Notes under the pieces: model-generated | The model's database searches: none | What the model was told of the DNA's origin: nothing | The model's input: only the letters and a program-made list of their open reading frames with translations | Made by a program: the position numbers and the translations under genes | Part shown: positions 52,677-62,110 of the stretch, piece by piece | Layout of the letters: each line of letters begins with the position of its first letter | How positions within the stretch are numbered: position 1 is the stretch's first letter | Assembly: GCF_046097095.1 (NCBI RefSeq) | Contig: NZ_CP175698.1 | Location: 3,556,764 to 3,620,763, forward strand | Source of the DNA: Natrinema sp046097095 | GTDB taxonomy: Archaea; Halobacteriota; Halobacteria; Halobacteriales; Natrialbaceae | DNA length: 64,000 nt | Direction: 5' to 3'

Positions 52677-53192
52677 ATGTGCGCGACGTTCACCGACGAC
52701 GACGTCGGCAAGCGGGTCGAGACAGAAAGCGGCGAGCCGATCGGCGCTGTCAGGATGACCGAGGGGGACACGGCGTACGTCGACACCGACGAGGACGCGG
52801 CGAGTGCGGTGCAGGCGATCCTCGAGTCCGACGCCGGCGAGAAGGTCGTTCCGATGGACGAGAGCGCGGTCAGCGAGATCACCGACGAGGCGATCCGACT
52901 GACGGACGAGCGCGCGTCGCCGGACGACGCCGTCGGGACCGAGCCGGTCATCGAGCGCGACGAGGGCACCGAGGGCCGGGTCGACAGCGACGAGCAGCGG
53001 ACGCTTGGGACGGAGCCGGGCGATCCCGGCGAGCCGGCCGAGCGCGTGGAGGGGCGGTCCGGGCAGGACATGGAGCCGTCGACCGAGGAGATGGACGAGG
53101 CGGGAAAAGAGCGCCACGCCGACAAGGAGGACGCACCGCCGGAGGGAGACCGAACCGTCACGACGGAGCGTGGGGAGAAGGAGGATCAGTGA
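52677..53192 (+). CDS. PRC-barrel-like protein with acidic tail
   Basis: The 171-residue protein starts MCATFTDDDVGKRVETESGEPIGAV, a PRC-barrel-like N-terminal domain of about 75 residues (VDTDEDAASAVQAIL and KVVPMDESAV). It then has a long, unstructured E/D/R/G/P-rich tail. PRC-barrel domains occur in RNA-processing and photosynthetic proteins. The function here is unknown. It follows the kinase by 84 bp. Confidence 0.55.
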   Translation: MCATFTDDDVGKRVETESGEPIGAVRMTEGDTAYVDTDEDAASAVQAILESDAGEKVVPMDESAVSEITDEAIRLTDERASPDDAVGTEPVIERDEGTEGRVDSDEQRTLGTEPGDPGEPAERVEGRSGQDMEPSTEEMDEAGKERHADKEDAPPEGDRTVTTERGEKEDQ

Positions 53193-53232
53193 GACGCGTA
53201 CCCACGGACTCGGTCGGACCGGCCCGATAGCG

Positions 53233-53300
53233 GGAGTGACAGACAGAAAACACTGCCACCGTCGTCGGAGTGACAGACAGGCGACACTGCCACCGCCGTC
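53233..53300. repeat. 34-bp imperfect tandem duplication
   Basis: GGAGTGACAGACAG followed by AAAACACTGCCACCGTCGTC (53233-53266) recurs at 53267-53300 with four changes. The pair is flanked by GGCCCGATAGCG and GGCCCGAAAGCG (53221-53232, 53301-53312), so the duplicated block may be slightly larger. It lies after the PRC-barrel gene. A further GGAGTGACAG occurs at about 53634. Confidence 0.5.
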
Positions 53301-53451
53301 GGCCCGAAAGCGGCGGCTCGAGCGGGCGTTGCGCGACTGGAATCGAGAACCGTTCAACGAGAGCTGAGCCGCTATCTCGGTCATCGAATGACGCGTGTCG
53401 CGATCCGAACTGAAGACCGAAACCTGTCGGTCCGTTCGAAGGCGAGACGGC

Positions 53452-53571
53452 TCAGCCTCTTGTCGTCCAGCTGTGCCCACAGTTAACACACGTAAGTTCG
53501 ACTTCGACGCCCGGTTCCAGAAGCCAGCTGGCGTTCTGTTCTCCGCAGTTCGGACACGAATCCTCCTCCAT
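53452..53571 (-). CDS. 39-residue zinc-ribbon microprotein
   Basis: A complete frame too short for routine calling encodes MEEDSCPNCGEQNASWLLEP, then TCVNCGHSW. C6, C9, C28 and C31 make a classical C-x2-C ... C-x2-C zinc knuckle like those of small TFIIS/RPB9-like ribbons. A TATA-like TTATTTC (53594-53602) sits about 27 bp before the ATG, as in a leaderless gene. Codon use is haloarchaeal. Function is unknown, with RNA or protein binding the likeliest guess. Confidence 0.65.
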   Translation of the reverse strand: MEEDSCPNCGEQNASWLLEPGVEVELTCVNCGHSWTTRG

Positions 53572-53593
53572 ATCGATGACCTAAACAGGGATC

Positions 53594-53602
53594 GAAATAA
53601 GG
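53594..53602 (-). promoter_or_regulatory. TATA box of the zinc-ribbon microprotein
   Basis: The minus strand reads CCTTATTTC, centred about 27 bp before the ATG at 53571, a position typical of haloarchaeal leaderless promoters. Confidence 0.45.
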
Positions 53603-53863
53603 CGAATCGCTAGCCAGATTGGCTGTGTGCGATGGAGTGACAGTTCAGCCCACGGTGTCCGATAGGCGACGGTCCGCTCGGTCCGCGTCGGTCACCTGTC
53701 GAACCCAGTTAGCCCTGATTCCGACCCCCGTTGGGCATCCATCTCCCGCCATTCGGCAGTGGCCGACTAGTCAGTCCCCGGTTCGACGCCCGAACCCCGC
53801 GACCGTATTCGTTCTATGTGAACTACCAGCAAGATTTTCAGCGCGCCGGCCCTTGTTCTCAGT

Positions 53864-55438
53864 ATGAGCCAGCAAGTCACCGAACAGGGGCGCGGTCACT
53901 ACATCGGCGGCGAGTGGACCGACACAGGACGGAGTCCCGCGGGCAGTCGGACGACGTCCGACGACAGCACGGGGGATACCTTCGAGAGCGAGAACCCCGC
54001 TACCGGGGAGGCGCTGGCGACGTTCGAGCGCGGCACGGAAGCGGACGTCGACGCCGCACTCGAGGCCGCCGATGACGCCTTCGAGGAATGGCGCGACCTG
54101 TCGTATATCGACCGCGCAGAGTATCTCTGGGAGATCTACCACGAACTCCGGGACCGCCACGAGGAACTCGGCGAGATCGTCTCGAAGGAGTGTGGCAAGG
54201 AGATTTCCGAGGGGAAGGCGGACGTGACCGAGGCCTGGCACATGGTCGAGTGGGCGGCGGGCAACGCGCGCCACCCCCACGGCGACGTGGTTCCCTCCGA
54301 AGTCGCGGGGAAAGACTCCTCCATGCGGCGCAAGCCGCGGGGCGTGGTCGGCTGCATCACGCCGTGGAACTTCCCGGTCGCGATCCCCTTCTGGCACATG
54401 GCCATCGCCCTGGTCGAGGGCAACACCGTCGTCTGGAAGCCCGCCGAGCAGACGCCGTGGTGTGGCCAGATCATCGCCGAGATGATGGACGACGCTGGGG
54501 TTCCCAAGGGCGTCTTCAACATGATTCAGGGCTTTGGCGACGCCGGCGCGGCCATCACCGACGACGGGCGCGTCGATACGGTGCTCTTTACCGGCTCCGC
54601 CGAAGTCGGCCACGAGATCGCGGGCAAAGTCGGCGGCGAACCCGGCAAGCTCGCGGCCTGCGAGATGGGCGGCAAGAACGGGATCGTCATCACCGAAGAG
54701 GCCGACATGGACACCGCGGTTCACGCGGCGATCATGTCGAGTTTCAAGACGACCGGCCAGCGCTGCGTCTCGAGCGAGCGCCTGATCGTCCACGAGGACA
54801 TCTACGACGAGTTCAAAGCGCGATTCGTCGACATCGCCGCGGACATTTCGGTGGGCGACCCGCTCAAGGAAGACACCTTCATGGGACCGGCGATCGAGGC
54901 CGACCACGTCGAGAAGATCCGCCGGTACAACGAACTGGCCCGCGAGGAGGGCGCGACCGTCCTCGTCGACCGATTCGAACTCGAGGAGAGCGAGATTCCG
55001 GAGGGTCACGCCGAGGGCCACTGGGTCGGCCCGTTCGTTTACGAAATCGACTACGAACCGGACCTGCGTTGTCTGAACGAGGAGTGTTTCGGTCCCCATG
55101 TCGCCCTCATCGAGTACTCGGGCGACGTTGAGGACGCGGTCGAGATCCACGACGACACCCCCTACGGACTGGCGGGCGCGATCATCTCCGAAGAGTACCG
55201 GCAGCTCAACTACTTCCGGGACCACGCCGACGTGGGCTTGGCGTACGCGAATCTGCCGTGTATCGGCGCGGAGGTCCAACTTCCCTTCGGTGGTGTCAAG
55301 AAGTCGGGCAACGGCTATCCGAGCGCTCGCGAGGCCATCGAGGCCGTCACCGAGCGCACCGCCTGGACGCTGAACAACGCCGACGAGATCGAGATGGCCC
55401 AGGGCCTGTCGGCGGACATCAAGACGTCCGAGGACTGA
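53864..55438 (+). CDS. Aldehyde dehydrogenase family protein
   Basis: The 524-residue ALDH has CITPWNFPVAIPFWH, the cofactor loop GSAEVGHEIA, catalytic Cys in TTGQRCVSSERL and C-terminal LPFGGVKKSGNG. The general-base region reads ACEMGGKN instead of the common LELGGKN. The N-terminus carries an extra S/T/D loop near 28-40. It may be an L-piperidine-6-carboxylate or Delta1-pyrroline-5-carboxylate dehydrogenase-like enzyme, but the substrate is open. It precedes an aminotransferase. Confidence 0.82.
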   Translation: MSQQVTEQGRGHYIGGEWTDTGRSPAGSRTTSDDSTGDTFESENPATGEALATFERGTEADVDAALEAADDAFEEWRDLSYIDRAEYLWEIYHELRDRHEELGEIVSKECGKEISEGKADVTEAWHMVEWAAGNARHPHGDVVPSEVAGKDSSMRRKPRGVVGCITPWNFPVAIPFWHMAIALVEGNTVVWKPAEQTPWCGQIIAEMMDDAGVPKGVFNMIQGFGDAGAAITDDGRVDTVLFTGSAEVGHEIAGKVGGEPGKLAACEMGGKNGIVITEEADMDTAVHAAIMSSFKTTGQRCVSSERLIVHEDIYDEFKARFVDIAADISVGDPLKEDTFMGPAIEADHVEKIRRYNELAREEGATVLVDRFELEESEIPEGHAEGHWVGPFVYEIDYEPDLRCLNEECFGPHVALIEYSGDVEDAVEIHDDTPYGLAGAIISEEYRQLNYFRDHADVGLAYANLPCIGAEVQLPFGGVKKSGNGYPSAREAIEAVTERTAWTLNNADEIEMAQGLSADIKTSED

Positions 55439-55525
55439 GCGCGTTCGATCGAACCCGCCGCCGACCGCGTCGGCGACCCGTCGAACACATCAAGAGTTAT
55501 CGGGGTCGACACCCCCCGTATAGCC

Positions 55526-56647
55526 ATGACCGAGTTCGCAGAGCGAGTCGAGCAGGTGTCGATCAGCGGCATCCGTAAGGTGTTCGAGGCCGCCGGCGAC
55601 GACGCGATCAACCTCGGGCTCGGCCAGCCCGACTTCCCGACGCCGGCCCACGCCCGCCGAGGGGCGATCGAAGCCATCGAGTCCGGACAGGTCGACGCCT
55701 ACACCTCCAACAAAGGGACCCCGCAGCTTCGAGAGGCGATTGCGGCGAAGTACGACCGCGACTACGGCCTTGAGGTCGACCCCGTGGACGTGATCGCCAC
55801 CTCGGGCGGCAGTGAGGCCTTACACATCGCGCTCGAGGCCCACGTCGACTCCGGCGAGGAAGTGATCTTCCCGGATCCCGGCTTCGTCTCCTACGACGCG
55901 CTGACCCGGCTCGCCGACGGGACGCCGAAGCCCGTCCCGCTGCGCGAGGATCTCACCCTCGACCCCGCGACGGTCGAGGACGCCATCACCGAGGAGACGG
56001 CGGCGTTCGTCGTCAACAGCCCCGCAAACCCGACGGGCGCGGTCCAGAGCGAGGCCGACATGCGCGAGTTCGCTCGTATCGCGGACGAACACGACGTGCT
56101 CTGTCTCTCCGATGAGGTGTACGAACACATCGTCTTCGATGGGAACCATCACTCTCCGCTCGAGTTCGCCGAGACCGATAACGTGGTCGTCATCAGCGCC
56201 TGCTCGAAGACCTACTCGATGACCGGCTGGCGGCTCGGCTGGGTCGTCGCATCAAATCGGCGTATCGAGCGCATGCTCCGGGTCCACCAGTACGGGCAGG
56301 CCTGTGCCTCCGCGCCCGCACAGTTCGCCGCCGAGGCCGCCCTGACGGGACCACAGGAACCGGTCCAAGAGATGGTCGAGACGTTCGAAGAGCGCCGCGA
56401 TCTCGTGCTCGACGGGCTCACGGATGCGGGTCTCGAGGTGCCCACGCCAGAGGGAGCCTTCTACGCGATGCCGAAGGTCCCCGAGGGCTGGTGTGACGAA
56501 GTGATCGATCGCGGCGTCGTCGTCGTCCCCGGCGACGCATTCGGGTCAAACGGCGAGGGCTACGCCCGCCTCTCGTACGCGACCGGCACCGAGGAACTGA
56601 AGGAAGCGCTCGAGATCATCGACGACGCGACTCGAGCCGTTCAGTAG
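55526..56647 (+). CDS. PLP-dependent aminotransferase, class I/II
   Basis: The 373-residue aminotransferase has FPTPAHA near the N-terminus, SGGSEALHIAL, NSPANPTGAV, CLSDEVYEHIVFDG and the Schiff-base Lys in SACSKTYSMTGWRLGW with the following Arg. The substrate is not determined (aspartate- or kynurenine-type). A TATA-like GAGTTATCG about 27 bp upstream suggests its own promoter. It stands with the ALDH, so an amino-acid degradation pair is possible. Confidence 0.85.
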   Translation: MTEFAERVEQVSISGIRKVFEAAGDDAINLGLGQPDFPTPAHARRGAIEAIESGQVDAYTSNKGTPQLREAIAAKYDRDYGLEVDPVDVIATSGGSEALHIALEAHVDSGEEVIFPDPGFVSYDALTRLADGTPKPVPLREDLTLDPATVEDAITEETAAFVVNSPANPTGAVQSEADMREFARIADEHDVLCLSDEVYEHIVFDGNHHSPLEFAETDNVVVISACSKTYSMTGWRLGWVVASNRRIERMLRVHQYGQACASAPAQFAAEAALTGPQEPVQEMVETFEERRDLVLDGLTDAGLEVPTPEGAFYAMPKVPEGWCDEVIDRGVVVVPGDAFGSNGEGYARLSYATGTEELKEALEIIDDATRAVQ

Positions 56648-56784
56648 GCGTTTAGCTCTCACGTAATGTGCTATCGTTGTCGACTTTCTATTGTATCCGC
56701 GACAGATGGGACGACACATACTCTTGTACGTCTCCCAAATGCCACTGTCCTCTACGATCAACTTCGCTATGTCGACTGAAACTC

Positions 56785-57345
<561 letters not shown>

Positions 57346-57507
57346 GTCGAGTCGGACGGCCGGAGCGCCGACAAGGGTTCTACTTGCTGGTGCAACAGCG
57401 GCCGGCGTTCGCGGACGCGGCGAGCGACGAGACCGGGTCGACGGCGGCTCGTCTCCGGACCCGTCACGTGTACCCTTATGCCGCCCCGTTCCGTGGTCTC
57501 GAACGAT

Positions 57508-58473
57508 ATGCGCGCTGTACGCCTTCACGAACACGGTGACGCGGACGTGCTGCAGGTCGACGAGATCGATCGCCCCGAACCCGACGAGGACGAACTACTC
57601 GTTGAAATCGCCGCCGCGGGCGTCAACCCGGTCGACACCTACTTCCGGGACGGCTCGTACACGCCGGTCGACGTGCCGTTTACACCCGGTGTCGACTTCG
57701 CGGGTACCGTCACCGAGACGGGCACGGCCGTCGAGGAGTTCGACGAGGGCGACCGTGTCTTCGGGACCGGAATCGGCAACGGCGGCTTTCAGGGCTCCTA
57801 CGCCGAGTACGCGACGGTCCCCACGGACCGCGTCGTCCACTTGCCCGATGGGGCCGACATGACCGAGGCGGGCGCGGCGGGCGTCGCCGCCGTCACCGCC
57901 TGGCGCGCGCTGATCGACCACGCCGACCTTGAGCCCGCGGAGTACTGTCTCGTCCACGGTGGCTCCGGCGGCGTCGGCCACGTCGCGGTCCAGATCGCGG
58001 CCGCGGTCAGCGCACGCGTGATCACCACTGCGGCCGAGGAGTACCACGACGCGCTGGCCGACTACGGAGCCGAGACGGTACTGGACTACGGCCGCGACGA
58101 CCTGACAGACGCCGTGCTCGAGGCCTCGAGCGGCGGCGTTGACGCCGTGTTAGACCACCGGCTGGACGAGTATCTGCAGTTCGACGCCGAGGTCGCGGCG
58201 ACTGGCGCGCGCGTCGTCGGCATCGGTGAGAACAGCCCCGATCCGGGCTTTACGAACGACGGTGTGGCCCGGTCGAAGGACGTCTCCTATCAGTTCATGA
58301 GTATGTTCAACACGCCGGATCTGCGTGTGCCGCTTCGCGGCGTCGCCCACCTGATGAACACGGGCGACCTCTCGATCGACGCGGCGCGGACGTACGACCT
58401 CGAGGAGGCCGCCGACGCCCAGCGCGCGGTCATGGAAGATAGCATCCTCGGGAAGTTAGTGGTAGTGCCATAA
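57508..58473 (+). CDS. qor: Zinc-independent quinone/NADPH reductase (MDR family)
   Basis: The 321-residue medium-chain reductase has AAGVNPVDTYFRDG, GVDFAGTVTETG and the NADPH-binding GGSGGVGHVAVQIA, with no zinc-binding cysteines, as in QOR (quinone oxidoreductase). The divergent DJ-1-like gene shares its upstream region. A TATA-like CTTATGC about 29 bp upstream suggests leaderless transcription from ATG 57508. Confidence 0.85.
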   Translation: MRAVRLHEHGDADVLQVDEIDRPEPDEDELLVEIAAAGVNPVDTYFRDGSYTPVDVPFTPGVDFAGTVTETGTAVEEFDEGDRVFGTGIGNGGFQGSYAEYATVPTDRVVHLPDGADMTEAGAAGVAAVTAWRALIDHADLEPAEYCLVHGGSGGVGHVAVQIAAAVSARVITTAAEEYHDALADYGAETVLDYGRDDLTDAVLEASSGGVDAVLDHRLDEYLQFDAEVAATGARVVGIGENSPDPGFTNDGVARSKDVSYQFMSMFNTPDLRVPLRGVAHLMNTGDLSIDAARTYDLEEAADAQRAVMEDSILGKLVVVP

Positions 58474-58528
58474 TCCCTCGAACCCCGACTTCCGCGCTCC
58501 GCTGTGGGTGATGAAACGAAAACCGAGG

Positions 58529-58918
58529 CTACTGTGGCGTGTCGCAGACGGCCGGTTGGCGCGAGAGCAGCGTTCGACCGCGATCGGTGAGCGTGACCGT
58601 CTTCGTCGCAGACTCGAACTCGACTGCATCCGCTGCGGTCAGTTTCGGGATGTGGGTGTGGTGTAACGAAATCTGTACCTTACGGCGGTCTCGCGGCGAC
58701 ACGTCGCCGTGATCCGAGATTGCGTTCGGCTCCGAGGCCGCTTCCTCCGTCGCGATCACGACGGCCACCTCCGGAAGAGGGGCCGAGCCGCCGACATCCT
58801 CGAGATACTGCAACAGCGCGCGTCGTCGGCGATCTGCTAATAGATCCATCGCCGTGTCGATGTCGTCCGAGTCGCCGAATGCGGTGAGACGTTCGGGCGA
58901 GTTGAGTAGCGGGATCAT
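58529..58918 (-). CDS. Winged-helix transcriptional regulator (DUF7344-like)
   Basis: The 129-residue protein has DIDTAMDLLADRRRRALLQYLEDVGGSAPLPEVA, a haloarchaeal winged-helix start, then KVQISLHHTHIPKLTAADAVEFE and a C-terminal TVTLTDRG. This fits a DUF7344-type HTH that often sits near regulated operons. ATG at 58918 is chosen because a TATA (CTTATAC, 58943-58949, minus strand GTATAAG) is about 27 bp upstream. Possible target: the reductase gene upstream. Confidence 0.72.
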   Translation of the reverse strand: MIPLLNSPERLTAFGDSDDIDTAMDLLADRRRRALLQYLEDVGGSAPLPEVAVVIATEEAASEPNAISDHGDVSPRDRRKVQISLHHTHIPKLTAADAVEFESATKTVTLTDRGRTLLSRQPAVCDTPQ

Positions 58919-59042
58919 ACCATCAGTTGGGGTCGCGGAGTACTTATACGGCGTGTGAGTGCAATCGAAACACAAGCCGCTTCGTCGGCTGAGAGCCGCC
59001 GAGAGCGCCTGAAGGACCGTTTGAGGGTCGGCGTTCGATCCC

Positions 59043-60050
59043 CTACGCGAGGTCGGCGATCGCTTTCATCGTCGTCCGCTTGTCTTCTTCGGTCATCCCG
59101 TCGACGAAGCCGATTCGAACGGCGTCGACCCCGTCGATTTCGCCGTACTCCTCGAGCCATTCGCGGACCTCTGCTGGGGTGCCCGCGGGTGCCAGCTCGT
59201 CGAGCAGTTCGTCGGGCAGTGCCGCGGCCATCGCGTCAGTATCGCGGTCGTCCCAGGCGGCCCGAATCTCCTCAACGATGTCGGGGTAGCCCTGTTCGGC
59301 GACCGAGTCGCCGTAGTAGGGGCCGTAGGCTCCGAGCATGAACGCGACCGTACTGCGGGCTTTCGCACGGGCCTCCTCGCGGTCCTCGGCGGCGATACAG
59401 CGGACGATCGGGGCCACCCGCAGGTCAGCGAGGTCCTTGTCGGCCAGTCCGGCACCGCGCTCTAAGTCCTCGAGCCGAGTCCGAAGCCCGTCAGCGGTGA
59501 ACAGCTGGGGAGCCCAGCCGTCGCCGAATCGACCGGCCATCTCGGTTGCCTTCGGGCCGAGGGTGCCCAGATCGATCGGCGGCGGATTCTCGGTCGGGCC
59601 GCGCTCGTAGCCCAGCCCCGGAATCTCGAAGATCTCACCCTCGTAGGCGGGGGAACCCTCCTCGAAGACCGCGCGCATGATCTCGATCACTTCGCGAGTC
59701 CGGCGCAGCGGACGGTCGAACTCCATACCGTGCCAGCGCTCGGTAATCGCGGGCGAACTCGGGCCGATCCCGAACCGATACCGGCCGTCGGCCGCGGCCT
59801 GCAACGTCAGCGCCGTCTGAGCGAGCATCGCCGGCGTCCGCCCGTACGGCGAGATCACGTCGGTGGAGATGCCGAGGTCGTCAGTTCGGTCGGCGGCCAG
59901 CGTCAGCGGCGGCACGATGTTCCAGCCGGTAGTCTCGCCGACCGTGAGCCGGTCGAACCCCAATTCCTCCGCTTGAACGGCACGGTCGCCGACGTCCTGA
60001 GGCCGGTCGTAGTCGCCGAGGCGAATCAGCAGGTCCAGTTCGGCGTTCAT
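59043..60050 (-). CDS. LLM-class F420-dependent oxidoreductase (TIGR04024-like)
   Basis: The 335-residue TIM-barrel flavin/F420 enzyme has LDLLIRLGDYDRPQDVGDRAV, VGETTGWNIVPPLTLAADRT, ALTLQAAADGRYRFGIGPSSPAITERWHGM and DRPLRRTREVIEIMRAVF, which I recognise as a haloarchaeal luciferase-like family. F420 is the expected cofactor in haloarchaea. The ATG at 60050 matches the family N-terminus. An in-frame ATG at 60134 would add an acidic, low-complexity leader. Substrate is unknown. Confidence 0.82.
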   Translation of the reverse strand: MNAELDLLIRLGDYDRPQDVGDRAVQAEELGFDRLTVGETTGWNIVPPLTLAADRTDDLGISTDVISPYGRTPAMLAQTALTLQAAADGRYRFGIGPSSPAITERWHGMEFDRPLRRTREVIEIMRAVFEEGSPAYEGEIFEIPGLGYERGPTENPPPIDLGTLGPKATEMAGRFGDGWAPQLFTADGLRTRLEDLERGAGLADKDLADLRVAPIVRCIAAEDREEARAKARSTVAFMLGAYGPYYGDSVAEQGYPDIVEEIRAAWDDRDTDAMAAALPDELLDELAPAGTPAEVREWLEEYGEIDGVDAVRIGFVDGMTEEDKRTTMKAIADLA

Positions 60051-60237
60051 CGCGCTCCCCTCCGCGTCGGTATCGGTGTCGGTAGAATCGATCGATTCGC
60101 TGCCATCACCTGTTAGCGTGGCACGTATTCGCATAAAATGGTAGCGTTTCCGTCCAATCGCGCGCTCGAGCGGTCGCGGATCGATCGCAGGCCGTTCGCG
60201 GTAGCGCCGGTGCGACGCTCGAGCGGCCAATCAGAGG

Positions 60238-61965
60238 CTATACGTCCTCGAGTTGCGAGTCACCGTCGGGCGTGCGATAGCGCGCGACCGTCGTTCGGTC
60301 GGCATCGAGCGGATCCGCGTCCTTGTCGACGCCGCAGACGGTGTACGTGCAGTGATCTCGCGTGAACTCAACGACGGCGTAGCCGTGGCGGTGCCAGTCG
60401 ACGTACTCGAGGTGGTCGTTGGCTGATTTGGCGAGTTCGCCCAGCGCGTCGGCCGCCCAGCCGCCGGGGAAGTCGACGACATCAGCGGCGTTAACACTCG
60501 TGATCGCGGGCGTCATCAGTTCGACGCCGATGCGGTCGGCCGTCTCGGACGGTTCGATTTCGCCGTAGCCCGCCTCGACGTAGCCGGCCAGCGACGCGTG
60601 GAGGTCGCCGGTCAACACGACGAAGTTCCGCGGCTCGGCGTCCGCGACGTGTTGCATGAGTTCCCAGCGTTCGTGCTGGAAGCCGTCCCACGAGTCGTGG
60701 AACAGTTCGGCCTGAGACCAGCCGTCGCCAACGGTCAGGGGCATCGTCAGCACCTCGTTGGCCCAGACCGTCCAGACGGCACTCGAGTCGTCGACCCAGT
60801 CTTTGAAGTAGCGCTTTTGCTCGTCGCCGAGCATCGTCCGTCCCTGTGCTTCCTCATCCGTACAGGTGAGTCGTGCGTTGCCACAGGGAGGGCCGTCGCG
60901 GAAGAGGCGTTCGTCGGTGACGGTCAGATCCACGAGGTCGCCAAACTGCAGGTCTCGCCACAGGCGGAGCTGGTCCTGTAAATCCGGCTCCGTCGAATCG
61001 AACTCGACGCGGGCCGGGATGTACTCGATCCAGGCCTGTATGCCGTCAGCCGTGATCTCCATCGCCGTCTCCGGCCGCTCGCCGCCGTCCTTATCGGGAA
61101 GTACCGGCGCGTCGGTGTCGGCGTCCCAGTAGCGATTGTTGCCGATCTCGTGATCGTCCCAGCCGTGGATAACGGTGTGTCGCTCGAGGGCCCGCTGGAG
61201 GTGCTCGTTGCCCTTGTAGATGCGGTAGAGCGTCCGGAAGTCGGCCAGCGATTCGGCCAGCTCGGCTCCGCTGGGGAGGTCGAAATCTCGTCCGTCTTTG
61301 ACGTCCGTCGTCGGCGAGGTGTAGGCTCCGTTGGCGGACTCGTAGATGAAGTCCCCGAGGTGGACCACGAAGTCGACGTCTTCGGCCGCGATATGGCGGT
61401 AGGCTCCGTAATACCCGTTCTGGTAATCCTGACAGGTCAGGACCGCGACCGACAGCGAGTCGGGGCTGGCGTCGGCCGCCGGCAGCGTCTGACAGCGGCC
61501 GGTCCGCGTCGCAACGCCGTCGTAGACGAACCGATAGTAGTAGCGCCGAGCCGACTCGAGAGCCCCATCGAGGTCGACCTTGACGGTGTAATCGTGTGCG
61601 CTCGAGAGTCGGTCGGCGGGGACCGTTCCCTCGTAGACAACGGTCTCGAAGCCGTCGTCGACCGCGACCTGGACGCCGAGTGGCTCCCCGGCGATGACCG
61701 CGTCGGGAGCGACTCGCGTCCAGAGGATGACGCCGCTCTCGGTCGGGCCGCCGCTGGCCACCGACTGCGGGAAGATCGCGTCGGGATCGGCCGTCTCGTC
61801 GATCACGAAGCCGCGTCGATCGTCGGTCGTCTGTGCCGCCACCGGCTGGACGATGTGGCGCTGGGCGAGGATCGCTGCGAGGCCGCCAGCGACCGAGGTG
61901 GTGCCGATGCTCTCGAGTACTCCCCGTCGGTTCGTCCGTTGCCGTGTGCCATCTTGTCCGGGCAT
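60238..61965 (-). CDS. phoD: PhoD-type alkaline phosphatase, Tat-exported
   Basis: The 575-residue secreted phosphodiesterase/phosphatase has a Tat motif (TNRRGVLES), an N-terminal Ig-like domain at about 55-160, and the calcineurin-like metal site: C178-Q-D, H202-L-G-D, WDDHEIGNN near 269-276, and LTGDLH later. It hydrolyses phosphodiesters outside the cell. A perfect palindrome covers its TATA region and suggests phosphate-responsive control. The ATG at 61965 is the family-like start. Confidence 0.88.
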   Translation of the reverse strand: MPGQDGTRQRTNRRGVLESIGTTSVAGGLAAILAQRHIVQPVAAQTTDDRRGFVIDETADPDAIFPQSVASGGPTESGVILWTRVAPDAVIAGEPLGVQVAVDDGFETVVYEGTVPADRLSSAHDYTVKVDLDGALESARRYYYRFVYDGVATRTGRCQTLPAADASPDSLSVAVLTCQDYQNGYYGAYRHIAAEDVDFVVHLGDFIYESANGAYTSPTTDVKDGRDFDLPSGAELAESLADFRTLYRIYKGNEHLQRALERHTVIHGWDDHEIGNNRYWDADTDAPVLPDKDGGERPETAMEITADGIQAWIEYIPARVEFDSTEPDLQDQLRLWRDLQFGDLVDLTVTDERLFRDGPPCGNARLTCTDEEAQGRTMLGDEQKRYFKDWVDDSSAVWTVWANEVLTMPLTVGDGWSQAELFHDSWDGFQHERWELMQHVADAEPRNFVVLTGDLHASLAGYVEAGYGEIEPSETADRIGVELMTPAITSVNAADVVDFPGGWAADALGELAKSANDHLEYVDWHRHGYAVVEFTRDHCTYTVCGVDKDADPLDADRTTVARYRTPDGDSQLEDV

Positions 61966-61990
61966 ACGGTAGTACTCGCAGAAAACAGTG

Positions 61991-62009
61991 ATGAAATATT
62001 ATATTTCAT
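61991..62009 (-). promoter_or_regulatory. 19-bp perfect palindrome over the phoD promoter
   Basis: ATGAAATAT-T-ATATTTCAT is a perfect inverted repeat with a one-base centre, located 26-44 bp before the phoD start. Read on the minus strand it contains the TATA-like AATATAAT. It is a strong candidate operator. Confidence 0.55.
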
Positions 62010-62110
62010 ATATTTAGGAGAATATATTTGTATTGTATAAGTTGTGTATATATACGCTTGCGTTCAGATGAACGTCTTGGGCGGAAGCGCAAAACGACGA
62101 CTGGGCGACG

